Assembly: GCA_034766995.1 (NCBI GenBank)
Contig: CM068313.1
Coordinates: forward strand, 39,362,996 to 39,426,995
Direction of reading: 5' to 3'
From: Acanthacorydalis orientalis
Taxonomy: Eukaryota; Arthropoda; Insecta; Megaloptera; Corydalidae
DNA length: 64,000 nt
The translations under genes were made by a program, and so were the position numbers. How positions within the stretch are numbered: position 1 is the first letter of the stretch; each line of letters starts with the position of its first letter. Of this stretch, positions 22,980-34,830 are shown piece after piece. The notes beneath the pieces were generated by a model. It had not been told where the DNA came from and did not search any database. It saw only the letters and a program-made list of their open reading frames with translations.

Positions 22980-24229
22980 CCTATAAAATATATCCTCAAG
23001 TATTACCATATCGATACCTACACTTGACTGTAAGGAACGGTTGGCTGACCACCCTTTTCTACATCCGCAAGCTACAGGTTAATCTATTAAAAGTACAGCC
23101 TTTACAAAACTTAATATATAATCGAACATATCACAATTTACTTTTCAACCCGGCAAATAATAACTAAACATTACAATATATATCTATCATTGAGCAGAGA
23201 AATATTTCTATGGCACTTAATATTTACAATAATATTTTATGCACAAATAATAAAATAAAATGAGTCAAATGAATAATCGCAACAATAAATCGTTACTATA
23301 AAGAACACACTCGTACAACATACAATATGTTATTACACAGTGAGGCGTATATATGTAAAAGTCAGTAGTATTAATCACGGTCATTGTAAAACTGACAGTA
23401 GTCTATAAGTAAATGTTTTGAAATAGATCGCAGCTTATTCAATAAATTTTATTGGAACAGAACAATAAATTTATTGAATAGGCTCAGCAAAGTGAAATGA
23501 AGTTTTAAATTTCTGTCGCATTATTTTAAAATGTATTCATTTTTTTCTTTATTTCATTAGTGGTAAAATATTTCATTCATAAATTAAAAAATATACTTAT
23601 ATACCTGAATACCGTATGCATACATTATATTTATATATAGTATACAGTTCGATTTACTTACATAAAAATGATTTTTTTCGTATAAATTCGTCACATTACA
23701 ATCAGAGAAATAGTTTCAAAAATTAGTTTAAAATAAAATAAAATAAAAATCTTAAAAAATAGGAAAACAAGCATAAAACATAAGAAACACGTAACAAAAA
23801 TATGAAATTATTATTTTAATCATTAAAATATATGTCTGTGTAATTAAAAAAAAGTATCGAACAGCAGTATTGACACGTTCCATGGCTGAGCATGTGTTTG
23901 GCCAATATATAAATATTACATTATTATTGTCTTCATTGTATTTTTAGATATTTTCACTTTCACTGAACTGAAAAAATGCTAGTTTTTGTTACTTTTTTAT
24001 AGCGATTATTAAGTGAAAAAGTAGCTTTAATAAAATTAGATCGTTTTTTATAGTCTTTTAAAGAAAATAACTTTCTTCTCGTGTTCTAATAGCATTTAAA
24101 TACAAAATGAGTTTAAAATCTGATATCATCACAGACTTTTTTTTACTAATCATGTAAATTAACATTAATATTATGTACATATATATATATATATATATAT
24201 ACAGTAAATCCATAGATATTCGTTTTATC
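22976..24229. other. AT-rich spacer with a weak island and a hairpin
   Basis: 23005-23090 is a short, less AT-rich patch without a frame. A stem-loop at 23432-23484 is listed separately. A (TA)n tract lies at 24178-24200. Confidence 0.55.
23432..23484. repeat. inverted repeat (hairpin), about 20-bp arms
   Basis: The left arm includes AGCTTATTCAATAAAT and continues to TATTG at 23454. The right arm starts CAATAAATTTATTGAATA at 23463 and closes with GGCT. One base mismatch and one T bulge interrupt the stem; the loop is about 8 bases. Function unknown. Confidence 0.7.
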
Positions 24230-24560
24230 TGAATAACCGCATCTCTCTAAACACAAGTGTACAGGGACCTGTAACCCATTCACTAACATCGTCCGGCAGA
24301 TATCATTATGCATGTATGAGCAGAATGGAACACCAAGCGAGAGATCTGGCCGGTATCGTTCCGGGCAACGAGCCGCTGAATAAACTTAAAAAGTAATTTT
24401 TCCGTTGTTATTTTAATTCTATCATTGTCCGTTCCGTAATCTACATACAGTCATATCCTACCGACATAATGAAACCAGGGGCCAAACGAATCAGAGGCCA
24501 CTCTATTGTCTGCTACCGTTACTGTCCACAATTACCTTCCTTTGCATATAGGTACGTGTG
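24230..24560. promoter_or_regulatory. GC-richer island, candidate conserved element
   Basis: A block with several CpGs and balanced composition. A 61-codon frame without a start (24208-24399, plus strand) is open across it and ends in Pro-Leu-Asn-Lys-Leu-Lys-Lys before TAA, but I recognise no domain and the minus strand is also partly open. It may be an exon or a non-coding conserved block. Confidence 0.3.
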
Positions 24561-24703
24561 TGACTACATAAATGTCCACTTTTTATGTACTTAATTTCAC
24601 ATTAAAACAATTATAAAAAAATATATTAAAAAAAGTTTGGCAAGAAATTATTTCTAAGAATGTATATTAAAGCAAACTAATAAAAAAATCGATGATAATA
24701 AAA

Positions 24704-24777
24704 AAATATCTATAAGAATCATTTTAAATTATCATTTCATTTGAAATAATAATTTAAAATGATTCTTATAGATATTT
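24704..24777. repeat. near-perfect 74-nt inverted repeat (hairpin)
   Basis: The left arm 24704-24732 starts AAATATCTATAAGAATCATT. The right arm 24749-24777 is its exact reverse complement over 29 bases. Inside, ATTTCA/TGAAAT pair again, so the only interruptions are one C·A mismatch (24733/24748) and a 2-base tip. The result is a 36-bp, almost uninterrupted stem, far beyond what AT bias alone would readily give. It lies 94 bp left of a mariner end at 24871. Confidence 0.9.
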
Positions 24778-24870
24778 ATTAATACATAAATTATAATTAC
24801 TTACAAATGCACATATAGAGAAAGAAAAAGAGAAATAACTATTTAAAAAATAACACTATAAATGTATGTA

Positions 24871-25842
24871 TTAATTTGGTGCAAAAATATTTGCGGTTTT
24901 TACGTATCGGGTATAAAGATGTATACATCCGTTAAAAATTATATTTATTAATCAAAATAAAGACCATTGGCCTGCACACATTTCTCCCAACGGGAAGCAA
25001 ATTTGTTTATTCCTACAAGATAGAATTCTAGAGCACTGAAATTAAAGAATTCATCGAAAGCGCTTTAAGATAATGCTGGATCTTTGAAAACCTTCTCTCA
25101 TAGAAAATTGCTCTAAAAAAATGATAATCTGTCGGAGATAGATCCGGAGAATAAGGTAGGTGAGGTAAGGTTTTATAACACAGTTCATTATTTTTTTTTA
25201 AAGTTATTTATGAGACTTGTGGTCGGGCATTGTCATGAAGAAGAATTGGTCCTCTTCGATTGACTAATGCTGGCCGTAAACGATGCAACTTTTCATTCAT
25301 TTTTTTCAATTTCTTGAGAATATATTTCTGCAGTTATTGTTTCACCAGGATTTAAAAAGTTGTAGTAAATGATGCCACTTGACGACCATCAAACAGTAAC
25401 CATAATCTTTTTTCATGAAGCTTCGATTTAGGAAACTGTTGTAGTGCTTCTCCTCGGTCTAGCCACTATGATGAACATTTTTGATTGTTGTAGAAAATCG
25501 ACTTTTCATCACATGTGAAAATGTGATCAAGAAAAGGATCATTTTTGTTACACAAAAGAAGAGCAGAGCAGACTTCGTATCACCAAATTGCTTGATGTTC
25601 GGCGGCACCCATTTATCCATCTTTTTTGATTTTCCTGTTAAGTTCAAATGTCGAACAACTATTCGATGATCAACATTGAGTTCCTCTTCCACCTCTCGAG
25701 TTGTTTTAAGTGGGTCCGTTTCAATAATGGTTCTTAAATCATTATTGTCTATAGCTGAAGGACGTCCACGACACTCCTCATCATCAAAGCTTTCATTTCC
25801 GTAACAAAATTTTTGGAACCAATGTTGAGCTGAACGTTCACT
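24871..25842 (-). mobile_element. mariner (cecropia/SETMAR-like), 5' truncated
   Basis: On the minus strand the element ends at 24871 in a terminal repeat, TTAATTTGGTGCAAAAATAT followed by TTGCGG, which closely resembles Hsmar1-type mariner ends. The coding region runs leftward from about 25842. The first ~60 transposase residues and the 5' terminal repeat are missing; at 25842 the homology stops abruptly in unrelated A/T-rich DNA. It is the most complete transposase in the window but has several frameshifts. Confidence 0.9.
24948..25842 (-). pseudogene. mariner transposase pseudogene with all three catalytic Asp codons but a broken frame
   Basis: The order of blocks is Ser-Glu-Arg-Ser-Ala-Gln-His-Trp-Phe-Gln-Lys-Phe near the break, then the helix-turn-helix linker MEEELNVDHRIVVRHL (25645-25692). 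Next comes TCDEK (first Asp, near 25510) and HDNARP (second Asp, near 25230). SPDLSPTDYHFF (third Asp, near 25150) precedes the C-terminal block ending NGLYFD and a stop at 24948. These blocks fall in different frames because of single-base indels, and there are internal stops, so no functional protein can be made. The residues give a D,D34D-type mariner of the cecropia/SETMAR relationship. The longest intact frame is the 77 codons at 25459-25692. Confidence 0.88.
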
Positions 25843-26680
25843 AATTTATTAAAAATAAAGTAAATTTATATATAAATATACGAGATTAAAGAAATTTTAT
25901 TTACGTATACTTCAAAAAATATTCTCATAAAATTCATTAGTTTTTATTTAATTAATATTTAACAAATAATAAATATTATGAGTTCATACAATGTACTAAT
26001 GAAGAAGTTGAATAAAAATAATTAATAATCTCGCAAAAAAAAAAAACTCAAGTTTATAAATCACATCAAATACAGGATTATTTATAAATACACGTCATCT
26101 GAAGAATAAATTACAACTTCAGTAATAATAAATGATTTCTTACTTAAAAAATTGCGAATCTATGAAGTTGAGTAATAAGTAGTCACATCAGATGCAAGAT
26201 ACATTTTTGAATTGAATAACTACTCGTAACAAAAAGTGGGCGCTCTACAACAACATTCAATGTTAAATTTCTTGATTGCATCTTGTAAAAAAAGTAACAA
26301 AACGTGCCTTAAGTAGACTTGATCATTTTTAAGTCTACTCTTACAGAAAGGTGCATTTTGAAATGTTGAAATTAATTTTATGCATTCGAAATTATTAATC
26401 TTTCAAGTAAATAATAAAATAATTTATTATACGTTACGAATGAATAAAGTTGGACTTATATTTGAAAATAAGCGAACACCTTTCACTCAATTTAAAATAC
26501 TAAACAGAAAATAAATAAAATTCACGTATATTCTGTTTCTAGTAAAATTATGCCAAATATTCTAATTGTAAACATAGACAATTAAAAAAAATCCTTCACA
26601 TCATTCCGCCATAGTGATGACTCTAACAATATTAAAATATTACCTTGATTACATTCTAAAAATAAATAATATACTTAATA

Positions 26681-26749
<69 letters not shown>

Positions 26750-27368
26750 GTATATAAATTTGAAAGAATACAAAACTTAGCCCAATATCCGAATAGGAAA
26801 TAAAAAGAACAAAAATAACATAATATTTCATCACGGATTTGTAACTTCTGCAAATATACTTTTTAATTGATAATAATAAAATTAATCAATAAAACAAAAG
26901 AATCTTCATAGTAATCTTCATTGTATTTCATATTAATATTCCTTTCAGTAAAATTTTTTAATAGCAAATTTTATTATCAGGCAGCGATTTTAAAGGAATA
27001 TTAAAAATAATATTACTATTTCAAATTAATATTATTCAATTAATATTTTTTTATTATTATTTAATTTATACTTATGTTTTACAAAAAAAAAAACGTTAGA
27101 AATATCTAAGGAGGTGATATATTTTTTGAAGGTGATTTAGTTTAATTTAAATTCATAATTTAGTTCTGTACCAATATGCAAATATATATATATATAGTAA
27201 AATGTGTACCTTTAATTGTAGTTAATAAATTAAATTAGAAGATAATGTAAGTCATTAGTTTCTAGATTCAAATCTATAGCATACAAACCATATTCCATTT
27301 ATATTAATAATTGATATCAGAATGGACTAATAACATCAAATTTAAGTATTTTCTGACACACACCAGAA
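25843..27368. other. AT-rich spacer
   Basis: Contains an inverted repeat TAAGTAGACTT…AAGTCTACT at about 26311-26341, a 61-bp (TA)n at 26684-26744 and a short one at 27180-27196. Frames over the TA array are not genes. Confidence 0.6.
26684..26744. repeat. (TA)n microsatellite, 61 bp
   Basis: Uninterrupted TA run. Confidence 0.95.
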
Positions 27369-27640
27369 TTGAATTTTCTTCTTCTTCTTCCTCGCCAGTA
27401 GACTTGTCTATTTTTTCCATTACTATGGTCTTATTGTGGTGGTAACTCTATAGATGAAGAGGCTCAACTTTCGGCTCACTGTTTTGGAGGTCTTCCTGAG
27501 AGTCTTCTTCCTTGGGGTATTCGTTTAGTCCATCCATTTCAACGGCTATTACCGCAATTTGAGCTATACACCAAGACCTCGATTTGCGTCGTTCCAATTT
27601 GCGTCGTAATTTGTGTCATGATATTTTTTTATTTTTTTTG
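27369..27640 (-). mobile_element. possible non-LTR retrotransposon relic
   Basis: A CG-richer patch. The minus strand contains Gly-Arg-Arg-Leu-Ser-Gly-Arg-Pro-Pro-Lys-Gln, then a TGA where many LINE ORF2 C-termini have Trp (GRPP-K-R-W block; GGAAGACCTCCA on the minus strand at 27485-27496). A GAAGAAG-rich end follows. The match is a single short block with a stop, so a LINE origin is only a possibility. A direct repeat ATTTGCGTCGT occurs twice near 27583-27607. Confidence 0.25.
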
Positions 27641-27811
27641 GTAGTTCTTTATTTAATTTGTATTTTCATCTTTATAATGCAAGATAGGTCAGTTCATCAA
27701 AATTGTTAAGACCTGAATAATAGTCATTGTAAATAAAATATACAAAATATAAAAAAGAAGTTATACCGTTAAGTTAGTTGCTCATCAGATGTGGTGAGAA
27801 TAGGTTTATAC

Positions 27812-27931
<120 letters not shown>

Positions 27932-29118
27932 TATTTATAAAATATATTAAATTATATTTTTTGTGTGGGATTTTTATAGTTTAACATAAACAAACATACA
28001 AATATTAATGAAGACAAACAAGTCATCATAATACTCGTATATTATAATTTTAATTCATATATTTAGAAAAACTTTATAGCCTACTAATTCAGAATAAGTA
28101 AGTTAATTTATTCCAAACTTTATTTTACTTTTTTATAATTTTCCAAATAAAATAGACATGAAATTACGTACAACATAAATAAAAAAAACTCAATACAAAA
28201 TTTTGTGTCAAGTATCACTCTGTATTCACATTTGATGATTGTTTAATGTTAGGTAGTTTGCCTCATTCTATTCAAACTCATCCCACCGGACATACATATA
28301 GATGATGACTTATGATTTGAAAAGATTACCTAATATAATTTATGAAAAAACCTTATACTTGCATATGTAATATAAGAGAATGTGTAAAAATGTAGCCGAA
28401 ATTGTTTAAATAAATATGTTACTTCGTCTTGAAATATGTTCATGTTTATTTTTTCATCCTTTTGTATGTAAAATCCTATTTACTAAACTCTAATCTTGAC
28501 TAGATTCAAAAAATAAAATAAAAAATTTTGAATGCAATATTTCACTATGCAAGTAAATTGAAAAATATTTGATACAAAATCGAGTTGAGCTCTTAAAAAT
28601 GATTTTTTTTTTAAAAAAATACATTGTAATATTTAAAGAAATTATCAAATATATTTCAATTTTCTCATACCGGTGAAACAATTTCACAAAACTTTTTAAT
28701 TAGACAATAAGCTTTTTTGAAATACATTTATCAGAACTAACAATGTATCGCTACAACACCTTAATATAGCTTCTGGTAAATTATTTCGTAGTATAATATA
28801 ATTCACATATAACACATCATATCAATAAAAATAATAGATTCAATTTCATGAATTGTATAGTTTGAAGGTTAGTTGTATCGCCAACACAACAAATTGTAAT
28901 AAAAAAATGATTCATTTTATATAATTTTTGTTTCATTCAAGAGACAACGGATATGAGTAAGCGAGTAAAAATATCACAACATATATTATTTATAAGCACA
29001 GCACACACGTACGTCAGTAAAATAGGTGAAAAATTTTGCAGGTGAAATATGCAATTACATTTATCTTCAAATCTCGACTCATTATAAAAACATTATTCTG
29101 TATTGTTTTTTGGCCTTG

Positions 29119-29161
<43 letters not shown>

Positions 29162-29872
29162 CTGACATCGATGTTGTATTCGTTAAATATATTTTTTATG
29201 TTGAAAATTATTAACTATTATCTGTTGAAAAATATTTTTATTTTACATTGAAAGTGACCACGTAATACAAAAATCATAGAGAAACGTAGCAAGTTCATTA
29301 GTACAGACAATCATGTGTCATTTTATAGTAAAAATCGTACACAACAGTCATTATTTTATTTTATACTCTTGTTATATACCATCTATTCCGAATGAACAGA
29401 AACCACAACCTTAATAGCATAAATGTTTCTCTCGCAACAAAATCTAACTTTTTTATAGATTTTAAATTACATTTTTCTTGTTTGCCAACATATCGACTAA
29501 ATACTGAAATCACATCAGTTTATATTTCATAGATGTAAGAAATTGTAAGAACAAATATTGGAACATACACTCTTTTCTTTTCTGATCTTCTTTTTCTCTT
29601 TTCTTTTCGCATCTAATCTTTTCTATATTTATAATTGTTTTCAAATATGCATTTTTCTACAATATTTATATACTTGAATTCAATACAAATGTCTTTGTGT
29701 ATATCATCTATATTCTTCTTTGATTAAATTTTGAAGAATATTGATTAATAATTTATTTTTGTGTTCAATTGTTAATTTAATTTTTCTTCCCTCTTAGCAT
29801 ATACTACAAAGGACATATACAGAAATCTTTATATAAAAATCGAAGTAATATTGATATATATATATATATATA

Positions 29873-29931
<59 letters not shown>

Positions 29932-31059
29932 ATAGGTACATATAAATTAAATCAAAACAATTAAATTAAACAACATGAAATACCGTTTAAACAGAAACAA
30001 GAGTTTTAAATTAAAAGAAAAAAAGTGCAAAAAAATAATATGTTTTGTAGAATATTTTTTTCCTATAATATATAATTTAATCTTAAAATTTAACTCGAAA
30101 ATGTAGAGATTGTCATACTCTTTGACCAGTCTTCATAGTTTTGTTTTAATTTTTACATAATAATAATTAATCTTGAATTATTATTATGCTCTGTTTTCAG
30201 ATATATAATAAATTACTTCAAATTTATATTGATGAAATTAAATTTTATCTTTCCACTAGAAATGATTCTGTCTCTTTTTTCAATTACCATTTAAATACGA
30301 TAATCTACACAGTTAAATCTATCTTTTCTAAAGTTTTTACCATATTTTATCGAGACTTGCTAATATAAATGATTTTTTTGATAAATGTCCAATGATTTAA
30401 TAAAATAAAAAATATTCTTTGAACTTTCTTTAAATTTGTATAAAATTTCTTTAAAATAGCCATATTATTAACAGAGACAACTAGTTTTGTCTTATTTTAT
30501 TTCAATAGCAATTTTTAGTACTTTATATTCTTTCATTAGCTGTAATTATTAGCACATGTTAGTTAATTTAATTATATTTATGAAGTAAAAAAATTAATTT
30601 TCATATTAGATATATATTCACAAACCTTTATTTTGGATTTTCTTATATTTTAAACAGTATAGAGCTTAATTCTAAAAATAAATTGAATTAATTTCATTAA
30701 AAATCATAATTTTAAATTAAAAAATATCAAGCATTTTGATCTACTAGTTAATCATATTTCTGCAGACAAAGATTTACATTTTCTTTTCTTTTTTACTCAT
30801 CTAAGAAATATAATATGTAATGTTCATTGTAGGTACAAAATGAATAAGACGCCGATATACATAGTTATTTAAAAACAAATAAACGCAGAGAAGCAAAGTG
30901 CATATAAAATAGACTTTTTTTAAATTATTACTGAATTTATTCATTTATTTCTTATAAAAACACGCTTTCTTTACATAAAACAACATCATGTAACAACACC
31001 ATTCGCAAAAATACATCAAGTAATACGAATACAAAAACATTGTTCTACGACAAACAAAC
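27932..31059. other. AT-rich spacer
   Basis: Microsatellites at 29119-29160 (TA) and 29855-29934 (TA then hexamer). Frames of 60-71 codons here are A/T-biased. Nothing else is recognised. Confidence 0.6.
29855..29934. repeat. (TA)n then (TATATG)n hexanucleotide repeat
   Basis: About nine perfect TATATG units (29873-29931) follow a pure TA run. This is the cleanest higher-period simple repeat in the window. Confidence 0.9.
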
Positions 31060-31400
31060 GAATAAAGAAGCAAACAAATGGATGTCGTGATTGCGACCGT
31101 CGTTGATTCCAGTTGCTGATTGGCTGGCGCAGTCACTAACTCCAGTGTTTTGTTACAGGAGTCATATTTCTGTGTCCATTTAAATAATATAAAGTGTAGG
31201 TATTGTTTATTTATTAATATACTGAGCCATTGTGAAATGGTTGATGTTATCACCTCGTTTCAGATTGTAAGTGTAAAGATAAGCCCATATTGGTGATTTT
31301 TATCTCGTTTAAATGTTACGATTGTCTGATTTATTTCGACGACCCACCACTGCACTTGTTTCTTACCAACGAACCAACGAACGTAGTTGCTATTCGTTAT
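31060..31400. promoter_or_regulatory. CpG-containing island with a CCAAT box
   Basis: GC-richer block containing GCTGATTGGCTGG (31115-31127). Its reverse strand, AGCCAATCAGC, is an exact NF-Y/CCAAT-box consensus. CpG words surround it (GCGACCGTCG, TTTCGACGACCC). A 102-codon minus-strand frame (30945-31253) overlaps but is hydrophobic and Cys/Tyr-rich without a domain; I treat it as chance. A promoter reading leftward would suit the CCAAT orientation. Confidence 0.4.
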
Positions 31401-32975
31401 TAATACTGTTTTAATGGTATTTTTTCTAACTAATTACTGTACTTCAATTATTTATTTTACATAAAAATGAACACTTATGTAGGTAAGCATACGAATACAA
31501 ATATTCATATCATTCATATTATTATTCACAATACTACCAACTTATTATATTATATTTAATGACGTATTTAATTACTACTCTATACACACATCACGTATCC
31601 ATTAAATTAATAGCCGTAAATAATTACATAGGTTTTATAAATTATCTACACAACAAAGTAATAAATAATTAATCATTTAAATACTCTTCTACTCGAATAC
31701 ATATTATTTGTGTTTGATACAAGTTCTAATTTCATAAAACTTGTATACTGTTTTGAAGAATAATAGAACCACGTTCAACATTTACACAAAAATGTACACT
31801 TTTTTTAATTTTTTATTTTTCATTTAAAAAGAAAATCAATGCTACAAAATATAATTTTATTTCACACAACAGTCCTATTAAGTTGTCAATTCATATTATT
31901 ACTAGGATCAGATGATATACATATTAAAATTCTGAATTAGACTATATATATATATAATTTTTATTATTTTTTCAATACCATTGCCTCTATCTCTATTGTA
32001 AAAATAATCACGTTACATACATACATACCAACGTTACATACATACGTTACGTACATACCAACAGCGAAAATACTTAAATTTCATAGAAAACTAATTTTAT
32101 TTCTTTACGATACGAAGGCAAAATCACTTTTCTTGTAATACGTATTCACACCAGTTATAGGACGACTGATTGTACACTTTGCTGATTTCTTTATATATAA
32201 ATTATCATTATGAAAATAATTCAAACTATAGTCTCATTTTATACTTTTATATTTTAAATTCTAGAAACATATTTTTTAATCACAATTTTAAAAAAATTTT
32301 TTTATTTATTTGGAATATAAGAGCTCAGCTCTTGAATAATACAAAATGAGCACACAAAAAAAATATTTTATTATATAATCATATAATCAATCAATCAATA
32401 CTCATCAAAAATATTAATCAATCAATACTTAGTCTCTGAAACATACCCAATATTCGTTATGAACATAAATTTTGGCACTCAAGGGATGATCGGTTATGTG
32501 TCTCAATAACAGACGAGAGCATATTTTTATTAACATAAACTTTTGTAAACAGTACATTATAATTTTCCTTATAAAATTTGGCTCATATTATATATATATA
32601 TATATATATTCTTGTCTTTGTTCATCCACTGCATTTTTTTAAAATTCTTCGAATTTGATCGATGAAGTGTCTCTCCATTTCAATTAAATTTTGTGATATA
32701 TTTATTCCGAATGTTAATTATTATTTTATCTTTCTAGGTCGTACATATTTCACTTACCAATCAATCACTTTAGTAGCCTTTTATTATTTTTTCTTTTATA
32801 TGAGTCATCTACTCCCTTTTCAACTGTTTAGTTTGGTAATACCTCCGTAACAACATTTCTTATTCAAACTATTATTTTGCTCTCTTCTTATTTTTTCCTA
32901 ACATGAATATTTCCATGTTTATTTATATTGTTTAAAATTTCTGAATTAGTTAAATATTAACAAATTTATCACAAT
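31401..32975. other. AT-rich spacer
   Basis: Small repeats: a CATACATAC/CGTTACATAC tandem at 32008-32063, an ATCAATCAAT duplication at 32385-32432, and TA tracts at 31944-31957 and 32589-32609. No gene is seen. Confidence 0.6.

Positions 32976-33040
<65 letters not shown>
32976..33040. repeat. (CA)n(TA)n compound microsatellite
   Basis: CA repeats pass into TA repeats and run directly to the first base of a mariner terminal repeat at 33041. Confidence 0.95.
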
Positions 33041-33041
<1 letters not shown>

Positions 33042-33860
33042 GTGGGTTGTTTGATAAGTTTGGTAAATTTCTGTGATGTGGTGCCATCATTTGATAACGT
33101 CGCGGTTATTGTCACTTCAAACTAGCATAGGATAAATTGTAGGACTTTGTTAGGACTTTGTTCAAGTGCTACAGATGTTTGACACGAGCATTGTTGCAGT
33201 TGCCATAAAAGTGGAAAAAAACGAGCAGGCTTCTGCGGCAATTCATCACCGTGGATGAAACATGAAACACCACTGCACACCTTGTCGAGGCAGTAGTTAA
33301 AGCAGTGAACAACGACTGTTGAAAGTGCGCCGAAGAAGGCGAAGACCGTTTTATCGGATGGAAAGGTGATGGCTACTGTTATTTTGGGATTCCCAAGGAA
33401 TCATACTGATCGACTATTTAATGAAGGAAAAGACGATAACGTGAGCCTATTATACAATATTATTGGAACGTTTGTAACGTTTGAAAGAAAAGTTGAATCA
33501 AAAACGACCAAGTTTGGAGCACAAAAAATGCTATTTCACCAGTACAACGCGCCGTCTCTCAAATCGACCATTGCAATGGCAAAATTGCACGAATTAGGTT
33601 TCGAACTGATTCCTCATTCATCCTATTCTCCGGACTTGGCTCCGTGCGAATTCTTCCTCTTCCCAAACTTGAAAATTTGGCTCGATGGGAAAAAATTCTC
33701 ATCGAATGAGGATGTCATCGCCGACGTCAATGCGTATTTTGCAGACTCACTGGACCAAGTGTATAACCCCTAATGGAGACTATGTTGAATCATAAAATCG
33801 ATTTTTTCCAAAAAACAATATTTAACTTGCTTTTTTACCATACTTATCAAACGACCCACG
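33041..33860 (+). mobile_element. mariner with ~30-bp terminal inverted repeats, internally deleted
   Basis: The left end CGTGGGTTGTTTGATAAGTT (33041) and the right end, reverse-complemented CGTGGGTCGTTTGATAAGTA (33831-33860), form a terminal inverted repeat of about 30 bp with few mismatches. The 820-bp length is short for a mariner; most of the N-terminal DNA-binding region is missing, while the catalytic half remains. Its ends differ from the TTGGT-type ends of the mariners at 21.1, 24.9 and 57.4 kb, so it is a separate subfamily that I cannot name. TA arrays flank both sides. Confidence 0.92.
33242..33795 (+). pseudogene. mariner transposase pseudogene, catalytic half, two catalytic Asp lost
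   Basis: FITVDET (33242 on) carries the first catalytic Asp and is followed by a stop where Trp is expected. Next come APKKAKTVLSDGKVMATV, then FWDSQGIILIDYL in a shifted frame, then a return to the first frame at an A-run near 33527, so two roughly compensating frameshifts are present. In LFHQYNAPS the second catalytic Asp is Tyr, and in SPDLAPCEFF the third is Glu at the expected D34D spacing. Near 33765 a short deletion removes the usual Gly-Ile…Arg-Trp block before the final NGDYVES and stop. The 135-codon open frame at 33366-33773 is the longest in the window and is this relic. Confidence 0.9.
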
Positions 33861-33862
33861 TT

Positions 33863-33864
<2 letters not shown>

Positions 33865-33921
<57 letters not shown>
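33865..33921. repeat. (TA)n microsatellite, right flank of the mariner
   Basis: Pure TA run starting five bases after the mariner end. Confidence 0.95.
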
Positions 33922-33923
<2 letters not shown>

Positions 33924-34357
33924 AATTATATTACAAATAAAATAAATTTTAAATTGTTGAAACTTTGAAAATTTATTATTTTTAAAAAAATTTAATGATT
34001 ATTTTTTAATTAAACTAATTAATGAAATTTATTTCTAAAAAATAAAAAAATATATTAAAGTCAACAAATATAATTAAATGTATGGTATTATACAAATAAG
34101 AACAAATGAAGTAATAAAAAGGGTTTTAAGCTAGCTTTAAACAGTTAATATAATGTCTCACACTTTATCATAAAAAATATGATATCGCATGTATAACGGA
34201 ATTCATTATATACATTTTAATAACCAAACCATTTGTATTAATCTAAAACTCCATTTAATGAAAATAATATGAAAATATTCTCTTTTTGTTTAACGTATCT
34301 GAAATCATTCATGTAATTTTCTTTCTTTGTATTTATTATTGTAAAATACAATAAATT

Positions 34358-34410
<53 letters not shown>

Positions 34411-34499
34411 GAATGTGTGTATGGATATGTACAAATATATAGAATGTCATTCATTGAACGAACAGGGCTATTCATAAAATTAAAAAATAGTATTAAGTA
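33922..34499. other. AT-rich spacer
   Basis: One (TA)n tract at 34360-34405; nothing else recognised. Confidence 0.6.
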
Positions 34500-34830
34500 C
34501 ATCCTTTTTAAGGGAACTGAGCGTTGTGATTAAAATAGAGTGCGTGTCGTAACGAATGGGACCGACAAATGCGTATATACATCGAAAAAATCGTTAATAT
34601 TTCATTTTCTTTTGTTTTCATTAATGTTTCGTGTGAAATAATAACAGAGCTTAAAATGTAACTGGAGCTTCTAGAATGGTTACTAATAAAGGCAAGGGGA
34701 GGTTGTGTACTTCAGAGCAATCCATTCACGGTGCGCGGCTAGTGTGACGGAACTTCCGCTGGCCGGACAGGTGTCTTCCCTACTACTGCTTAAATTATAC
34801 CAGCCATCTAGTGGTCACTAGAATAAAAGT
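34500..34830. promoter_or_regulatory. CpG-containing island with CTCF-type and ETS-type motifs
   Basis: A GC-richer block. Minus-strand CCACTAGATGGC (34803-34814) matches all 12 positions of the CTCF core CCASYAGRKGGC. Minus-strand GCGGAAGTT (near 34753) is ETS-like. No frame looks coding. An insulator or promoter-proximal element is plausible; the CTCF core is conserved between vertebrates and many insects. Confidence 0.45.
34803..34814 (-). promoter_or_regulatory. CTCF-type core motif, exact match
   Basis: CCACTAGATGGC on the minus strand fits every position of CCASYAGRKGGC. The two bases after it (TG) miss the extended RC. Weaker CTCF-like words occur at 40144, 45591, 51001 and 63989. Confidence 0.5.

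Noticed and set aside
26311..26341. Hairpin followed by a weak T-run as a terminator
   Set aside because: Intrinsic terminators are a bacterial feature and this is a eukaryotic locus; the stem is short and likely chance.
30945..31253. 102-codon minus-strand frame
   Set aside because: Longer than most chance frames and overlapping a GC-richer island, but hydrophobic, Cys/Tyr-rich and without a recognisable domain or upstream context. Kept only as a note under the CCAAT island.
33366..33773. 135-codon frame as a possible host gene
   Set aside because: It aligns to the catalytic half of a mariner transposase with frameshifts and lost Asp codons, lying between terminal inverted repeats, so it is transposon debris.
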